Shown: one piece after another, positions 37,501-46,895 of the stretch | Layout: every line of letters begins with the position of its first letter | Position numbering within the stretch: position 1 is the stretch's first letter | Assembly: GCF_023973825.1 (NCBI RefSeq) | Contig: NC_090125.1 | Span: forward strand, 1,630,428-1,694,427 | Length of the DNA stretch: 64,000 bases | Origin: Plasmodium brasilianum | Lineage: Eukaryota; Apicomplexa; Aconoidasida; Haemosporida; Plasmodiidae | Reading direction: 5' to 3' | Program-made: the position numbers and the translations under genes | Notes under the pieces: model-generated | What the model saw: only the letters and a program-made list of their open reading frames with translations | What the model was told of the DNA's origin: nothing | Database searches by the model: none

Positions 37501-38337
37501 GAAGATACAGGAGAAATATATTATTGTAATCATGAATTACTTATAATAGGTAGTGGTGCCGATGAATTGTATGGAGGTTATTACAGACAGAACAACACAA
37601 ATAATACTAATAAGAGAAAAACGCAGGAAAATTACAAAATGAATGAAATGATAAAAGATATTAAAAGAATTTGGAATAGAAATTTATATCGAGATGATCG
37701 TATCTTTACTTTTACAAGTAGATCGAAAAAGCATATTTTTTATCCCTACTTGAATATACATTTAGTGAACTTTCTGTTTTTGGTTTCGTTTTACTTGATA
37801 GAGGCTCCTATTCTTAGTTCGTTCGGTTTGGAAAAAAGGAATAGAAGTGATGATGAGGGAGAAGCGGAGGAAACGAAAGAGGAATCATTGGATGAAGCAG
37901 CGGAAGATATACCACCAATACCCATTTCAGAAGAACACACCTGTCAAAGATATAATGTAGATAAAAAGGAAAGGACAAAGGAGAAGGATACATTAATGAG
38001 AAAGGAAAACTACTGTCTCGTTTTTGTCGAAAGGGTAGAAGAATGTTACAATTTATACAGACTTATTAAAAATTATAAAATTAGTAAGTGGATTTTAAGA
38101 ATGGCCATATTTTTCTTAAAATTCAAAGAATTAATGTTTTTCAAAAAAAAAGCTATTCAGTTCGGTTCAAAAGCAAAAAATACAAGAAAATATATGAAGG
38201 AATCTATTACTTCATCTTTTAATGATCAAGGAACGGGTACTTGCTTACTTGATACAGATAACAAAAAAAAGGGGCATGACTCATACACACTTTTATCTCA
38301 GTACATAAACACATTTGAAGGAATACATGTTGATTAA
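34552..38337 (+). CDS. ASNSD1: ASNSD1-like asparagine synthetase domain protein
   Basis: Single-exon 1,261-residue protein of the asparagine-synthetase-like family. An N-terminal class II amidotransferase-like fold is visible around residues 140-250 (LLLHGYFNYIDKG, IEGSFILIYVHYE, NDQFGMKSFIFF). The synthetase domain has the PP-loop FSGGIDSTLLTL near residue 485, a diverged GSGADELYGGYYR block near residue 1,003 and the late segments NLYRDDRIF, FYPYLN and KKKAIQFGSKA, matching ASNSD1 rather than classical ASNS. Residue 2 is Asn, so the Cys nucleophile needed to hydrolyse glutamine is absent in this model. A Lys/Asn-rich insertion of several hundred residues separates the PP-loop half from the second motif. 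It contains a compact Cys/His cluster (CYVC, then KCVHRCCSICCRKL) that could bind zinc. Its activity is unknown. Confidence 0.87.
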   Translation: MNNFMVRIKGSSEKINNAIREVFTKNFVEDNFFEKEIELKDQVKKREIYMLTENYVDTYMKQYLIKNDDNHWFYSILCEFSVVPDNNNIITCTGVNDVSIIPSVLNVEFYASDVYFENMENEEFQIKLIEKRKKAYKEVKVKNRSVLLLHGYFNYIDKGDVRENKANDIKGLYYYIQENIHNLNKWVNNIEGSFILIYVHYEHGQVNFFFFNDQFGMKSFIFFYEQSSIILTNMYGFFINYDFNYIPINDEYYQFDDKSVRGNLNLIDDDPFLFFFHTNEKTPNKCTDRVVYCYSEENIIKREYLNMVNINEKVGFQINPYYVYNLVLLLEKGEIFLKNVKKENCIYTNHYEWNEQKLTFSQNFYDIFNYFERHHFFHNVHTDELVYLKKIVATLINQIKDHEENKKGGSNLNKGRMFTETKLNNIFINLYLNLLSNVIKKKLEQVFLHHSGKLDQKMEPKGENKIGVENTTSQGGKRKSVGILFSGGIDSTLLTLITIRNFFPLYEDGYMELINVSFNENAVDRYTCLIAYEKIINMFPGYDIRLVLVDVSGVELINYERIIYSLISPNNTTMDYNISSAFFFANMGKGYICQRSFFNLHEWKYIKKKAMAILNINFEGQIKEHTLGVPKEKEQSINVQNKKEEKDVEGVVGVCTERKIKNKCYVCEFVRNKKCVHRCCSICCRKLRYVYIKEFLLEKEKIKANKYMKENEVKNKKDGVTTPTSSSTRHNTYKKIDGSEKRQNNYVDMYEVKYDETNSNKKCIYLLIKKKKIFINFEIFRECHVHKGKMYDYQQIGLLYREFNKELEQSKNEGRKRGEDGKKDGVYIDKSNYLNSKYDNDTYDHMCGIVFDEKSHIQKNSSKRYLKKGNDETTRNAEKETYSLNEECYMREEKLSDNNFFLKKDKQNFIDKFVTARTANDANNFEKIKSLFSKEKYKKGESMNKKEAINKNKILTDYQHEKEEREDESLNFLNRKLYNKGNNEDTGEIYYCNHELLIIGSGADELYGGYYRQNNTNNTNKRKTQENYKMNEMIKDIKRIWNRNLYRDDRIFTFTSRSKKHIFYPYLNIHLVNFLFLVSFYLIEAPILSSFGLEKRNRSDDEGEAEETKEESLDEAAEDIPPIPISEEHTCQRYNVDKKERTKEKDTLMRKENYCLVFVERVEECYNLYRLIKNYKISKWILRMAIFFLKFKELMFFKKKAIQFGSKAKNTRKYMKESITSSFNDQGTGTCLLDTDNKKKGHDSYTLLSQYINTFEGIHVD

Positions 38338-38914
38338 TATTAAGCCATAGCAAATTATTTAAATGGAGAGAAGAGGAGGGAGCTAAAACCTACCATTAGA
38401 AAAAAAAAAAAAGAAGAAAAAAAAAAGGGAAAAATTTACCATCTATAGACCTATTTGCCATGAGTAGACTATTAACTGAGTAGTATTTTATCTGTTCGCA
38501 CGTTCTTCAACTATTCCCCCTTCCACAACTTCTGTCATTCTATCCATCATAATTTCTGTTATTTATTCTGCTATATCTTCTGCCATATTATTTACCACAG
38601 CTTCTATTTTTTTTTTTTTTTTTCTTTTTTCCTGGGCATTTTATTACATATATATAAAGGTTTCAACATGTTAAGTATGTTATTTAAAAAAAAAAAAAAA
38701 AAAAGAGTTAATGCAATAGAGAGGAGCAGGGCGGGAGGGGAAGGAAAAACATTTATAATACATTAGTTGTTTTCAATTTATGTTCCCCCAATTGCTAGCT
38801 GGCACTTCATAGTAGTCATTTCTAAGCTGTACTGTAGCCTCGGATAAGTAATTTTTACCAGCGTCCACACACACATATGTATGCACAGCGCATACGCAGT
38901 TACCCACTTTTCCA
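38338..38914. other. Intergenic, convergent 3' ends
   Basis: A/T homopolymers and C/T-rich sequence (TTCTGCCATATT-type near 38560-38600) lie between the ASNSD1-like and BCP1 stops. No gene seen. Confidence 0.7.
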
Positions 38915-40234
38915 CTACATGGTGGCGTATATATTGCCTATTGCGTCGCTCACCTTATCGAACGGGATTACAAATAGCATGGCGTACTCCTTATAATTAA
39001 CTTCTCTATTTTTATGGTTCGTTATTTCATAAAACCTCTTTACATTGTTATTATTCCACATTACATGGTATATTTTATTTTGAAAAAAGAACTGTTCTTC
39101 ATAATTGGAAAAAATTAATTCATTGTTTACATTTTTATAAATTTTTGTGTAAAAGAGTATATAATCAAAAAAATAAAATTTCTTTTCATTTACATCCATA
39201 TCTTCTATACCCTGAGACCACAGAATATCATCCATTACATTTTTATGAATTAAAGGAATTAATTTAATAGGACAATTTATTATTCTGCTGTTAATAAGTA
39301 AACCTATATTATTTTTATTATTTGAAATTAAATTAATTAATTCCTTTGCATTTTCATCATATTCAAATGTATTTATTTTCTTAATTTTGTTTAATAAAAA
39401 TTCTTTTAAAATATGTATTTCATCATATTGATTAATGTTAACAATAGTTTGAAAGCCAATAATATTTACTTTCTCATTTTTTTCTTCATTTGAAACGCAC
39501 ACAAATTTTCCGATATTTTGCTGATCACATATAATATTTATTAACTGTTCAGAACATTTTAAATTTGTGTACAGCTCCGTACTTTTTAATAATATTCTTA
39601 TGTTATCTTTATATACATCCTCGGGGTCTATTAATTCAAAATCACAAGTTAACTCATCACTGCTGCTGTTATTCGTTTCTTTTTCGGGACTACCTTGGCT
39701 TGTTATGTTTCCCTGTACATATCCCCCGACTTGTTTCTCCTTGTACTCAGACACCTTGTCCGTCCGTTGCTTCAACTTTTCGTTCAACTTTTCGCTCATC
39801 TTTTCGCTCATCTTTTCGCTCATCTTTTTGTTCAACTTTTCGTTCACCTTTTCGTTCACCTTTTCGTTCACCTTTTCGTTCACCTTTTCGTTCACCTTTT
39901 CGTTCACCTTTTCGTTCATCTTTTCATTCAACTTCATTTTTTTTTTCTTTTTTTTTCCCTTTTTTTTTATCATATTTTTGTTCATCTTCAGTTTCTCCCT
40001 TTTGATATTCTGATTTCTTTTGCTTTTTTCCCTCCCCCCGATTTTTTCGCTCTTTCTTTCAAAATTGTTCATGTTATTGTTCGTGTTCCTATTCATCTGT
40101 GCATTCTTTTCCACTTTTATTTTCTCCCTTTTTTGGTTAACTGACCTTCCTGCAGTTTTTTCATCTTCCATTACTTGTTCAGAATTTTTTACAAAAATAT
40201 TTTTTTCTTTTATATAAGTCATGAAAGTTGGCAT
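38915..40234 (-). CDS. BCP1: BCP1/BCCIP family protein
   Basis: Single-exon, 439 residues. The C-terminal half (from about residue 200) is the BCP1/BCCIP domain, which in yeast acts as a nuclear chaperone and export factor linked to ribosomal protein uL14 and Mss4. Diagnostic segments are CDFELIDPEDVYKDNIRILL, QQNIGKFVCVSNE, IIGFQTIVNI and LINSRIINCPIKLIPLIHKN, followed by DDILWSQG and a final AMLFVIPFDKVSDA. The N-terminal half is extremely Lys/Asn/Glu-rich and holds about ten NEKV- or SEKM-type tetrapeptides encoded by a 12-bp repeat. That part is likely disordered and lineage-specific. The start ATG at 40234 gives MPTFMTYIKEKN. Confidence 0.86.
   Translation of the reverse strand: MPTFMTYIKEKNIFVKNSEQVMEDEKTAGRSVNQKREKIKVEKNAQMNRNTNNNMNNFERKSEKIGGREKSKRNQNIKREKLKMNKNMIKKKGKKKKKKMKLNEKMNEKVNEKVNEKVNEKVNEKVNEKVNEKLNKKMSEKMSEKMSEKLNEKLKQRTDKVSEYKEKQVGGYVQGNITSQGSPEKETNNSSSDELTCDFELIDPEDVYKDNIRILLKSTELYTNLKCSEQLINIICDQQNIGKFVCVSNEEKNEKVNIIGFQTIVNINQYDEIHILKEFLLNKIKKINTFEYDENAKELINLISNNKNNIGLLINSRIINCPIKLIPLIHKNVMDDILWSQGIEDMDVNEKKFYFFDYILFYTKIYKNVNNELIFSNYEEQFFFQNKIYHVMWNNNNVKRFYEITNHKNREVNYKEYAMLFVIPFDKVSDAIGNIYATM
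39770..39935 (-). repeat. 12-bp coding repeat (NEKV/SEKM) in BCP1
   Basis: About thirteen tandem copies of the 12-mer CTTTTCGTTCAC (forward strand) and variants encode NEKV, NEKL and SEKM tetrapeptides. The same length unit recurs in non-coding arrays of this window. Confidence 0.9.
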
Positions 40235-41086
40235 GTTATTGTTATATATATATTATGTTCTCCGAATTTGTTCTAGTTAATTTTACATTAACAAATAGCA
40301 CAAGAAAATATGTAACTACATGTATATTTCTACATCTTATTCGTTGGCAGCTTTTAAACATATACCTACTTATCATATGCGCGTATATTATTTTTATAAA
40401 ATACTGTACGTATATGTACTTCCATACATGTAAAAAATATATTGCATGTATGTAAACCTACAATTATTTTTAAGTACCGCCATTTGCGCTTTTCTTTTTT
40501 TCTACTTAAAAACAAAAAGAAAAAAATTAATTATAACAAAATTATACAAGTTCCTGCGCTACATGTATGCAGTTCTTTTGAGGATTCCCAAGGGTTCAGC
40601 GGGGTTTAGCGGTTTAGTGGTTTAGCGGCTGACCGGTTGATCATTAGTACGTATATATTTTTTTATTTTTTATTTTTTCCCCTTTTCATGGCCTTACTTT
40701 TTAATCCATTAGTTGAGTGCTTACCGAAGTATAAAACACAAAAAAAGGCATATCAATTTTTTCTTTTTTTTTTCTTTTTTTTTTCTTTTTTTTTTTTCCT
40801 TTTTTCTTTTTCCTTTTTTCTTTTTCCTTTTTTCTTTTTCCTTATTTCTTTTTCCTTTTTTCTTTTTCCTTATTTCTTTTTCCTTTTTTCTTTTTATTCT
40901 TTTTTTTTTTCCACTCTTTTTTCCTGAACAGGCAATAATTTTTCTGGTAAAAACTGAACTGCCACAATGAGCAAAACGAACGAAAAAGCCTAGTTTGCAA
41001 AAATAAAAAAAAAAGCACGCCGAATTTTAAATTACGAAAATATGAAAAAAATAGATTATATAATAGCAGAGCAATAGAACAGAACA
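40235..41086. other. Divergent intergenic region between BCP1 and VPS52
   Basis: A GTTTAGCGG-type short repeat lies near 40595-40630 and a TTTTTTCTTTTTCC array at about 40757-40915. The region must hold both promoters, but no motif is recognisable. The Phe/Ser ORFs over the array are spurious. Confidence 0.7.
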
Positions 41087-44000
41087 ATGGAATACGAACA
41101 AGTGTCTGCCTTAATTGAAAAATTTAAAGATGACAGGTACATACTAAAAGCTTATAACAAAATATATAACTGTAATAACTGCACATTTTACAGAAATGTA
41201 AAAATAGAAGAAATTGAAAGGTGGAGTTACACGAGCGAAAAGACGTGCAATACAGGGGGTAGTAATGGCCAAGTTCGTGGTCGCACCCTGATAAACATTA
41301 TAAACGATGAAGGAAGAGAAACAGGTAAGGTTGACGATAAAGGTGATAATGATGATGATTTAAGGAATATTATCGAAATTGTAAACAGAACGCTGTATTT
41401 TTACACAAACGAAACTTTAAACAAATTTAGCGAAAATAATAAAGAGCTAGTTGACATATACAACCAAATAGATAACTGTAACAAAATATGCCTTGATGTC
41501 GATGTAATATTAAATAAACATAAAAATGATATAAAGTACATTTCTGAAGACATAAATAAAATACAAGAATTAACAGAAAATATGGATGATAAATTAAAAA
41601 ATAGAAAATTAACATTAGAACTGTTAAATACGTTTATAAAAATTATATTAGTTACACCACAACTAATATATGATATATGTAATGGTGAAATTAATGAAAA
41701 TTTTGTAAAAAATGTAATCATATTAACAAAAAAAATGGAAAATTGTAAACATTGTTTGTATGATTTTTACCCTAGTATAAAATTTTCCTATATAGAATTA
41801 GAAAAACTAAAAAATAAAGCCATCGATAGAATATACTCATTTTTTATTCGCAAACTTAATGATATAAGAAATAAAAAAATTAATATTCATTTAATTCAAC
41901 AAAATTTAATAAAATTTCACGAACTTAATAATTTTCTTTATAATAATAATAGAAATTTGTATGCCTACTTAATAAAAGAATATATAAATATTATGAACAG
42001 GACCTATCACAACCTTTTCAAAAGCTATATTACCAACTTGCAAAGGAAAAAGATCGAGTTCAATAATGAACTAACCATAGGATTTTCTTGTTCCTACGGT
42101 AATCACCTAGGAGGAAATAGCAGTGCCAGTAGCAGCGGCAAAATAAGCGGCGGTAATATAAGCGGAAGAAACATAAGCGGAGGAAACATAAGCGGAGGAA
42201 ACATAAGCGGAGGAAACATAAGCGGCGGTAATTACATCAGTGGAGGCAGCTTGTACAGTATTAGCGCGAACAGCAGCAGCAACGTGAGTCTGTTGTCGGC
42301 GAAGAACAAAATGATGAACATACTCGGCTTTAACACAAAGACTAACAACTCCAGTGAGAGAAAGGAGTGCCTGTTTTTGTTAAATAATAGAACTAAAATT
42401 TTGAGTGATTTAGATTATTATTCCAATGCAAAATGTTCGGAAATGCTTGACAGTTCGGAAATTCCGAACCGTTCAGAATTGTCTAACCGTTCAGAATTAC
42501 CTGACCATTCAGAATTGCCTAACCGTTCAGAATTGCCTAACCGTTCAGAATTGCCTAACCGTTCAGAATTGCCTAACCGTTCAGAATTGCCTGACCATTC
42601 AGAATTATCTGACCGTGCAAGTACTTTACCTGTCATTTTCACCACAGACAATTCGCAGTACTTTTTTGAGGAGATCTACAAATCGGTGAGCAAATTATTT
42701 TTAGATACAGGAACTACGGAATATTTATTTCTTATAAAATTTTTCAGGAATTATGAAAACCATGATTTTTTGTTTTTAGAAATATATTCCAAAACTATAT
42801 CGCTGTGTTTTGATTTTACTTATTATTATATGAATAGTACCTTTGATTTTATTTCTCTTTTTATTATTTATATGATTAATATGCATAATGCGTATATAAT
42901 CAAGAGTAGAAAAATATTCCCCTTATACGAATTTATTGACAAGCTTCAGAATTTAATATGGAATAGGATATATTTCATTATTAGTGAAAATATTGCCTCC
43001 CTGGATTTTAGCAGTCGATACAGCAGCTATGGAAGTTACAGTCACTACTACAACTACTACTATCATGTGAGCGCCGATAATACAAAAGGATATAACAAGA
43101 AATCTCTTTATGATTTATTATACACAAACAACGTAAAGTATAGTGCAATAAGTAGAAACAGCAACATGGCCCCGTTAAAGGCGGATATGAGCAGTAGTAA
43201 TAATAATGCTGCTACTAATAGTAGTAGTACTACTAGTAATAACAACAGTAATAGCAACAACAATGACTTTCCGAAGTCCAAGGCTTCTGCGAACGCGCAT
43301 CTTGAAAAGGCAGAAATAGAGGTAGAGAGAAAAAGAAGCTCCTTACAGCATATTCCTAATATTCAACCAGTGAACATCAGTGAACCAGAAAAAATGAACT
43401 ATGGGATATCTGCCCCCTTATGTGATACGGAAAAAATGAATATGATTAATAGTAGTACCCCTACAATGTTTGTAAAAACACAGACACATCCTATAACCAA
43501 AAAGTTTTCAGATTTTTATTGCTCCTTAACGATACTGAGTGAGTTCTGTTTCAATTTTGAAAAATATTACAACGAAATAAATTGTGAGAAAAAAGAAAAA
43601 GAAAACTCAACAGAAGCTAGCTATACGGAAAAATCTGACAATTCTTTAAATGTAGAAAAAAAAGAAAAAAAAATTAAAAAATTATCAAAATTACCAAACG
43701 AGGAAACTATGACATATTTGCATATGGAAGAGGAAAATAAACTAATTAAAAATTATTACTGTTCAGAATATTGTCAGACGGAGGGAATTGAACAAAGTTA
43801 CCAAAGTAAAGAACATGATGGGAAAACAGCTACGCATGATGGGGAAATAGCTACATCGTATGAAAATAAAGTAAACAAAAAAGAAGGAAAAGATGAAAAG
43901 GTGGCAGCATCTTACGATATGAATATGTGTAATGTAAAAATTGATGATCATACAAAAAATGATAGAAATGATGAAATTATTGTAACGCTTGACGATGGTA

Positions 44001-44938
44001 ACCCGCATAATGGTGTTTCAAATGTAAAAGGAGGTAACTGTTCCTTTACAAATGAAAGCAACACAACTGTAGATTGTACCAAAAAAACAAGTACTAATAA
44101 TTCTCCCATTAGTAAAGAAAAAAAATCAGAAAATGTTCAAAAAATTATGAACAGTTCATGTAATTCGGAAGCGAATGACCAAGAAGGGGAAACCATTCTC
44201 CAAAAAGGAACAGAAGTAACGAAGGCGGCGAACAAATCGAAGGCAGAGAAAGAACCAAGTTTGCCAGGTACACATTCGGACAACATATTGGAAAAACAAA
44301 CCAACAGTAGCAATAACCTTACACAGAAATATAAAAATCTAAATCGTGTTATCATAAAACTTGAAGAAGTTATCACCGAAACACTGCTCTACTTAACGAA
44401 TGAAATTTTACACAAAAATGATAAATTATTATTTTTAATAAACAATTATTATCACATAGTAAATGTGTTAAGGGGAAATAAAATGAACGAAGACAAAATA
44501 GCTAGATATGAAAGTTTATTACAGAATGAAATATCTTCATATATAGACTATCAGCTGAACGAATATATAAAGGATATAATTCTCTTTGTACATAAACATG
44601 AACCAATAGTTCAGAATATGAAAGAAGAGGAAAATGATATTATTTATCATATTGATGTAAAATTAATGGAGACGATTGCCATTAATTTCACTAGACAATG
44701 GAAAAACATGCTCAAAGATATTAAACAAAATGTTATTCGTTCCTTTACAAATTTTGATAATTCTTTGCATATATTGAAAATGCTAAATACACATATTCTT
44801 TTATACTTTACAAGATATTCTCAACTAGTCAAGAAAATTTTTTCCAACTTACAAACTCCATCATATATTCAGAATTTGCCATCTGTTGATGTAGTCTTAG
44901 TGCAAATTAAAAAAGATGCCAAAAATATTGACTCCTAA
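41087..44938 (+). CDS. VPS52: VPS52, GARP/EARP tether subunit
   Basis: Single-exon 1,283-residue member of the Vps52/Sac2 family. It is a subunit of the GARP complex that tethers endosome-derived vesicles at the trans-Golgi network. The N-terminal coiled-coil region matches the family: IYNQIDNCNKICLDVD, ISEDINKIQELTENMDDK, LKNRKLTLELLNTFIKIILV, then ELEKLKNKAIDRIYSFFIRK and the long helical NRTYHNLFKSYITNLQRKK. C-terminal helices fit (TRQWKNMLKDIK and the LLYFTRYSQLV region). Three low-complexity insertions lengthen it to nearly twice the typical size: an ISGGN repeat (about residue 350), a PNRSEL repeat (about residue 460) and an Asn/Ser/Lys-rich stretch of about 400 residues before the C-terminal domain. 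Confidence 0.92.
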   Translation: MEYEQVSALIEKFKDDRYILKAYNKIYNCNNCTFYRNVKIEEIERWSYTSEKTCNTGGSNGQVRGRTLINIINDEGRETGKVDDKGDNDDDLRNIIEIVNRTLYFYTNETLNKFSENNKELVDIYNQIDNCNKICLDVDVILNKHKNDIKYISEDINKIQELTENMDDKLKNRKLTLELLNTFIKIILVTPQLIYDICNGEINENFVKNVIILTKKMENCKHCLYDFYPSIKFSYIELEKLKNKAIDRIYSFFIRKLNDIRNKKINIHLIQQNLIKFHELNNFLYNNNRNLYAYLIKEYINIMNRTYHNLFKSYITNLQRKKIEFNNELTIGFSCSYGNHLGGNSSASSSGKISGGNISGRNISGGNISGGNISGGNISGGNYISGGSLYSISANSSSNVSLLSAKNKMMNILGFNTKTNNSSERKECLFLLNNRTKILSDLDYYSNAKCSEMLDSSEIPNRSELSNRSELPDHSELPNRSELPNRSELPNRSELPNRSELPDHSELSDRASTLPVIFTTDNSQYFFEEIYKSVSKLFLDTGTTEYLFLIKFFRNYENHDFLFLEIYSKTISLCFDFTYYYMNSTFDFISLFIIYMINMHNAYIIKSRKIFPLYEFIDKLQNLIWNRIYFIISENIASLDFSSRYSSYGSYSHYYNYYYHVSADNTKGYNKKSLYDLLYTNNVKYSAISRNSNMAPLKADMSSSNNNAATNSSSTTSNNNSNSNNNDFPKSKASANAHLEKAEIEVERKRSSLQHIPNIQPVNISEPEKMNYGISAPLCDTEKMNMINSSTPTMFVKTQTHPITKKFSDFYCSLTILSEFCFNFEKYYNEINCEKKEKENSTEASYTEKSDNSLNVEKKEKKIKKLSKLPNEETMTYLHMEEENKLIKNYYCSEYCQTEGIEQSYQSKEHDGKTATHDGEIATSYENKVNKKEGKDEKVAASYDMNMCNVKIDDHTKNDRNDEIIVTLDDGNPHNGVSNVKGGNCSFTNESNTTVDCTKKTSTNNSPISKEKKSENVQKIMNSSCNSEANDQEGETILQKGTEVTKAANKSKAEKEPSLPGTHSDNILEKQTNSSNNLTQKYKNLNRVIIKLEEVITETLLYLTNEILHKNDKLLFLINNYYHIVNVLRGNKMNEDKIARYESLLQNEISSYIDYQLNEYIKDIILFVHKHEPIVQNMKEEENDIIYHIDVKLMETIAINFTRQWKNMLKDIKQNVIRSFTNFDNSLHILKMLNTHILLYFTRYSQLVKKIFSNLQTPSYIQNLPSVDVVLVQIKKDAKNIDS
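42140..42235 (+). repeat. 15-bp coding ISGGN repeat in VPS52
   Basis: Tandem copies of AACATAAGCGGAGGA and variants encode SGGNI repeats. They are GC-richer than the surrounding sequence. Confidence 0.9.
42455..42612 (+). repeat. 18-bp coding PNRSEL repeat in VPS52
   Basis: About eight to nine copies of an 18-bp unit (CCTAACCGTTCAGAATTG and variants) encode PNRSEL or PDHSEL. The unit is open in other frames too, so antisense and shifted ORFs across it are artefacts. Confidence 0.92.
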
Positions 44939-45118
44939 ATATGTCCCCCTCCTTTCGAATTTGCAAAAAAATTTTCATTCCCCTCAAATAGGAAGGGACA
45001 GCGAGGAAAAATATAAAAGAAAAAAAAAAAAACTTACAAAATAATTTGTAGAATTATATATACAAAATAGTGTACAATAAAATACTTAATTGGTTCATTT
45101 TTTCCTTTTCGCATATTT

Positions 45119-45153
<35 letters not shown>

Positions 45154-45363
45154 TACTTAACGGTATCCATTGCGACTTTATGAACATGTTAATAAAAAAA
45201 GCAGTGGAATATTTAGGCACTGGTGTATGTTGTTACCTCTTTCGGGTGGGCAGTGGTTAAATGATTTCGCCCCCGTGTAACTATTTGACTTGTAGCGATT
45301 GTTTTGTTTACATGCACATTTGTTCATTTGTTCATTTGGTGGTATATTTATCGGTAAATTTAT

Positions 45364-45530
45364 AGGTACATTTATAAGTACATTTATAAGTACATTTATA
45401 AGTACATTTATAGGAACATTTATAAGTACATTTATAGGAACATTTATAGGAACATTTATAAGTACATCTATAGGAACATTTATAAGTACATTTATAGGAA
45501 CATTTATAAGTACATTTATAGGCACATTCA
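45364..45530 (+). repeat. 12-bp GTACATTTATAA array
   Basis: About 14 copies of a 12-bp unit alternating between GTACATTTATAA and GAACATTTATAG types. The forward IST/IGT and reverse NVPI readings are spurious. Confidence 0.9.
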
Positions 45531-45818
45531 TCGGTATATTTTTTTCTGTCTCTCTTGAAATAGTCTGCCCAGCACATTACGACTGATCATCCAGTGCATG
45601 TATACCCACAAGAAACCTCCTCATTTTTTTGATAAACAATTCAAACAATTAAAATGGCTACCCCACTATTTATTACAGTTCATTTATTATTACTCAGACA
45701 CATTTATAATTACATATTTCCCCGTCCAAAATAACAATTAATTAAATTAAACAATGATTAATAAAATATTAAAATTTATGAAAAATTTAATAGGGAAAAT
45801 ACGAAAAGGAAGAAATGG

Positions 45819-45888
<70 letters not shown>
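45819..45888 (+). repeat. Uninterrupted A70 homopolymer
   Basis: Seventy consecutive A residues in the VPS52-GAPM1 intergenic region. The exact length is unlikely to be reliable in any assembly. Confidence 0.9.
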
Positions 45889-45893
<5 letters not shown>

Positions 45894-45987
45894 CAGAGCA
45901 TGAAAAACTACAAACAATAAGATGCACAAATGAATATCATTAGAACTGTTAGAAAATGTGTGTAAAAAAAAAAAAAAAAAAAAACTA

Positions 45988-46150
45988 TACATATACATGA
46001 ATATATACATGAATATATACATGAATATATACATGAATATATGCATGAACATATGCATGAACATATACATGAATATATGCATGAACATATGCATGAACAT
46101 ATACATGAACATATGCATGAACATATACATGAACATATACATGAACATAT
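45988..46150 (+). repeat. 12-bp ATACATGAATAT/ATGCATGAACAT array
   Basis: About 13 copies of a 12-bp unit with alternating TATACATGAA and TATGCATGAA versions. Overlapping Met-Asn-Ile ORFs are artefacts. Confidence 0.9.
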
Positions 46151-46895
46151 ATAGATATAAATATATATGTGCATATATGCATGTGTACATGTGTATATGC
46201 ATATGTGTATATGTAATTAAAACGCCGTGTACAACCATATACACACCACCTTCACGATAACATGCCATGGTGACAACAACTAATAACTGCTACGTAAAAA
46301 CAATTAAAGATTTTAATTTACTCGGACTGTATAGTTACATGTGTAGTCTAAAATAAGCAGTTGGGTTATTATGACCATGTACAATGAAATTAGATTTGTT
46401 ACCCTTGGTGTTGTATACGTGCTACGGTTGATGCGGTAAATACCATAATTTCCGGTACTACTTCCACTCTCACTGTAATTGTCTACATTGCATTACTCTT
46501 GTGATAATTTTTTTCATAAAATTATCGCAAAATTACTTCTGCATTTGTATGCATCTTCAACTGTGTTCTATTTAGTCTGTCCATCACTTCGTGTTATACC
46601 TTTGTTTCTACTTTCTGCTCTTTTCACAATGCGCTTGCGTGATTAGCAATTATATAGGTACTTCACATTTTTCCACTTTTTTTTTTTTTTTTTCTAGCTT
46701 ATTTTAATTTACAAAACTTCACGAACACACATATGCACATATGTATACGTACATATACGTACATACATATATACGCATTTGCTCATATATATATATATAT
46801 ATATATATATGTTCGTGTCCACGTATGCATGCGCAACACTAATTAATAACTTTAAGGTTACATAACAAAATTTGCCTCTTCTTTCTATTATAGCA

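Larger units (their letters stand above)
44939..46895. other. Intergenic between convergent VPS52 and GAPM1
   Basis: Contents: a GTACATTTATAA/GAACATTTATAG 12-bp array at 45364-45530, a perfect 70-base A run at 45819-45888, an ATACATGAATAT 12-bp array at 45988-46150 and an (AT)n run at 46788-46810. The interval 46255-46680 is notably non-repetitive and less AT-rich. It has no recognisable exon and may be GAPM1 3' UTR or downstream DNA. Confidence 0.65.

Noticed and set aside
39565..40144. Three long forward ORFs (SFRS, FSFT, HLFV repeats)
   Set aside because: They are antisense shadows of the NEKV repeat in BCP1.
45747..46268. Reverse ORF with poly-Phe and Met-Tyr repeats
   Set aside because: It is the translation of the A70 tract and a 12-bp array only.
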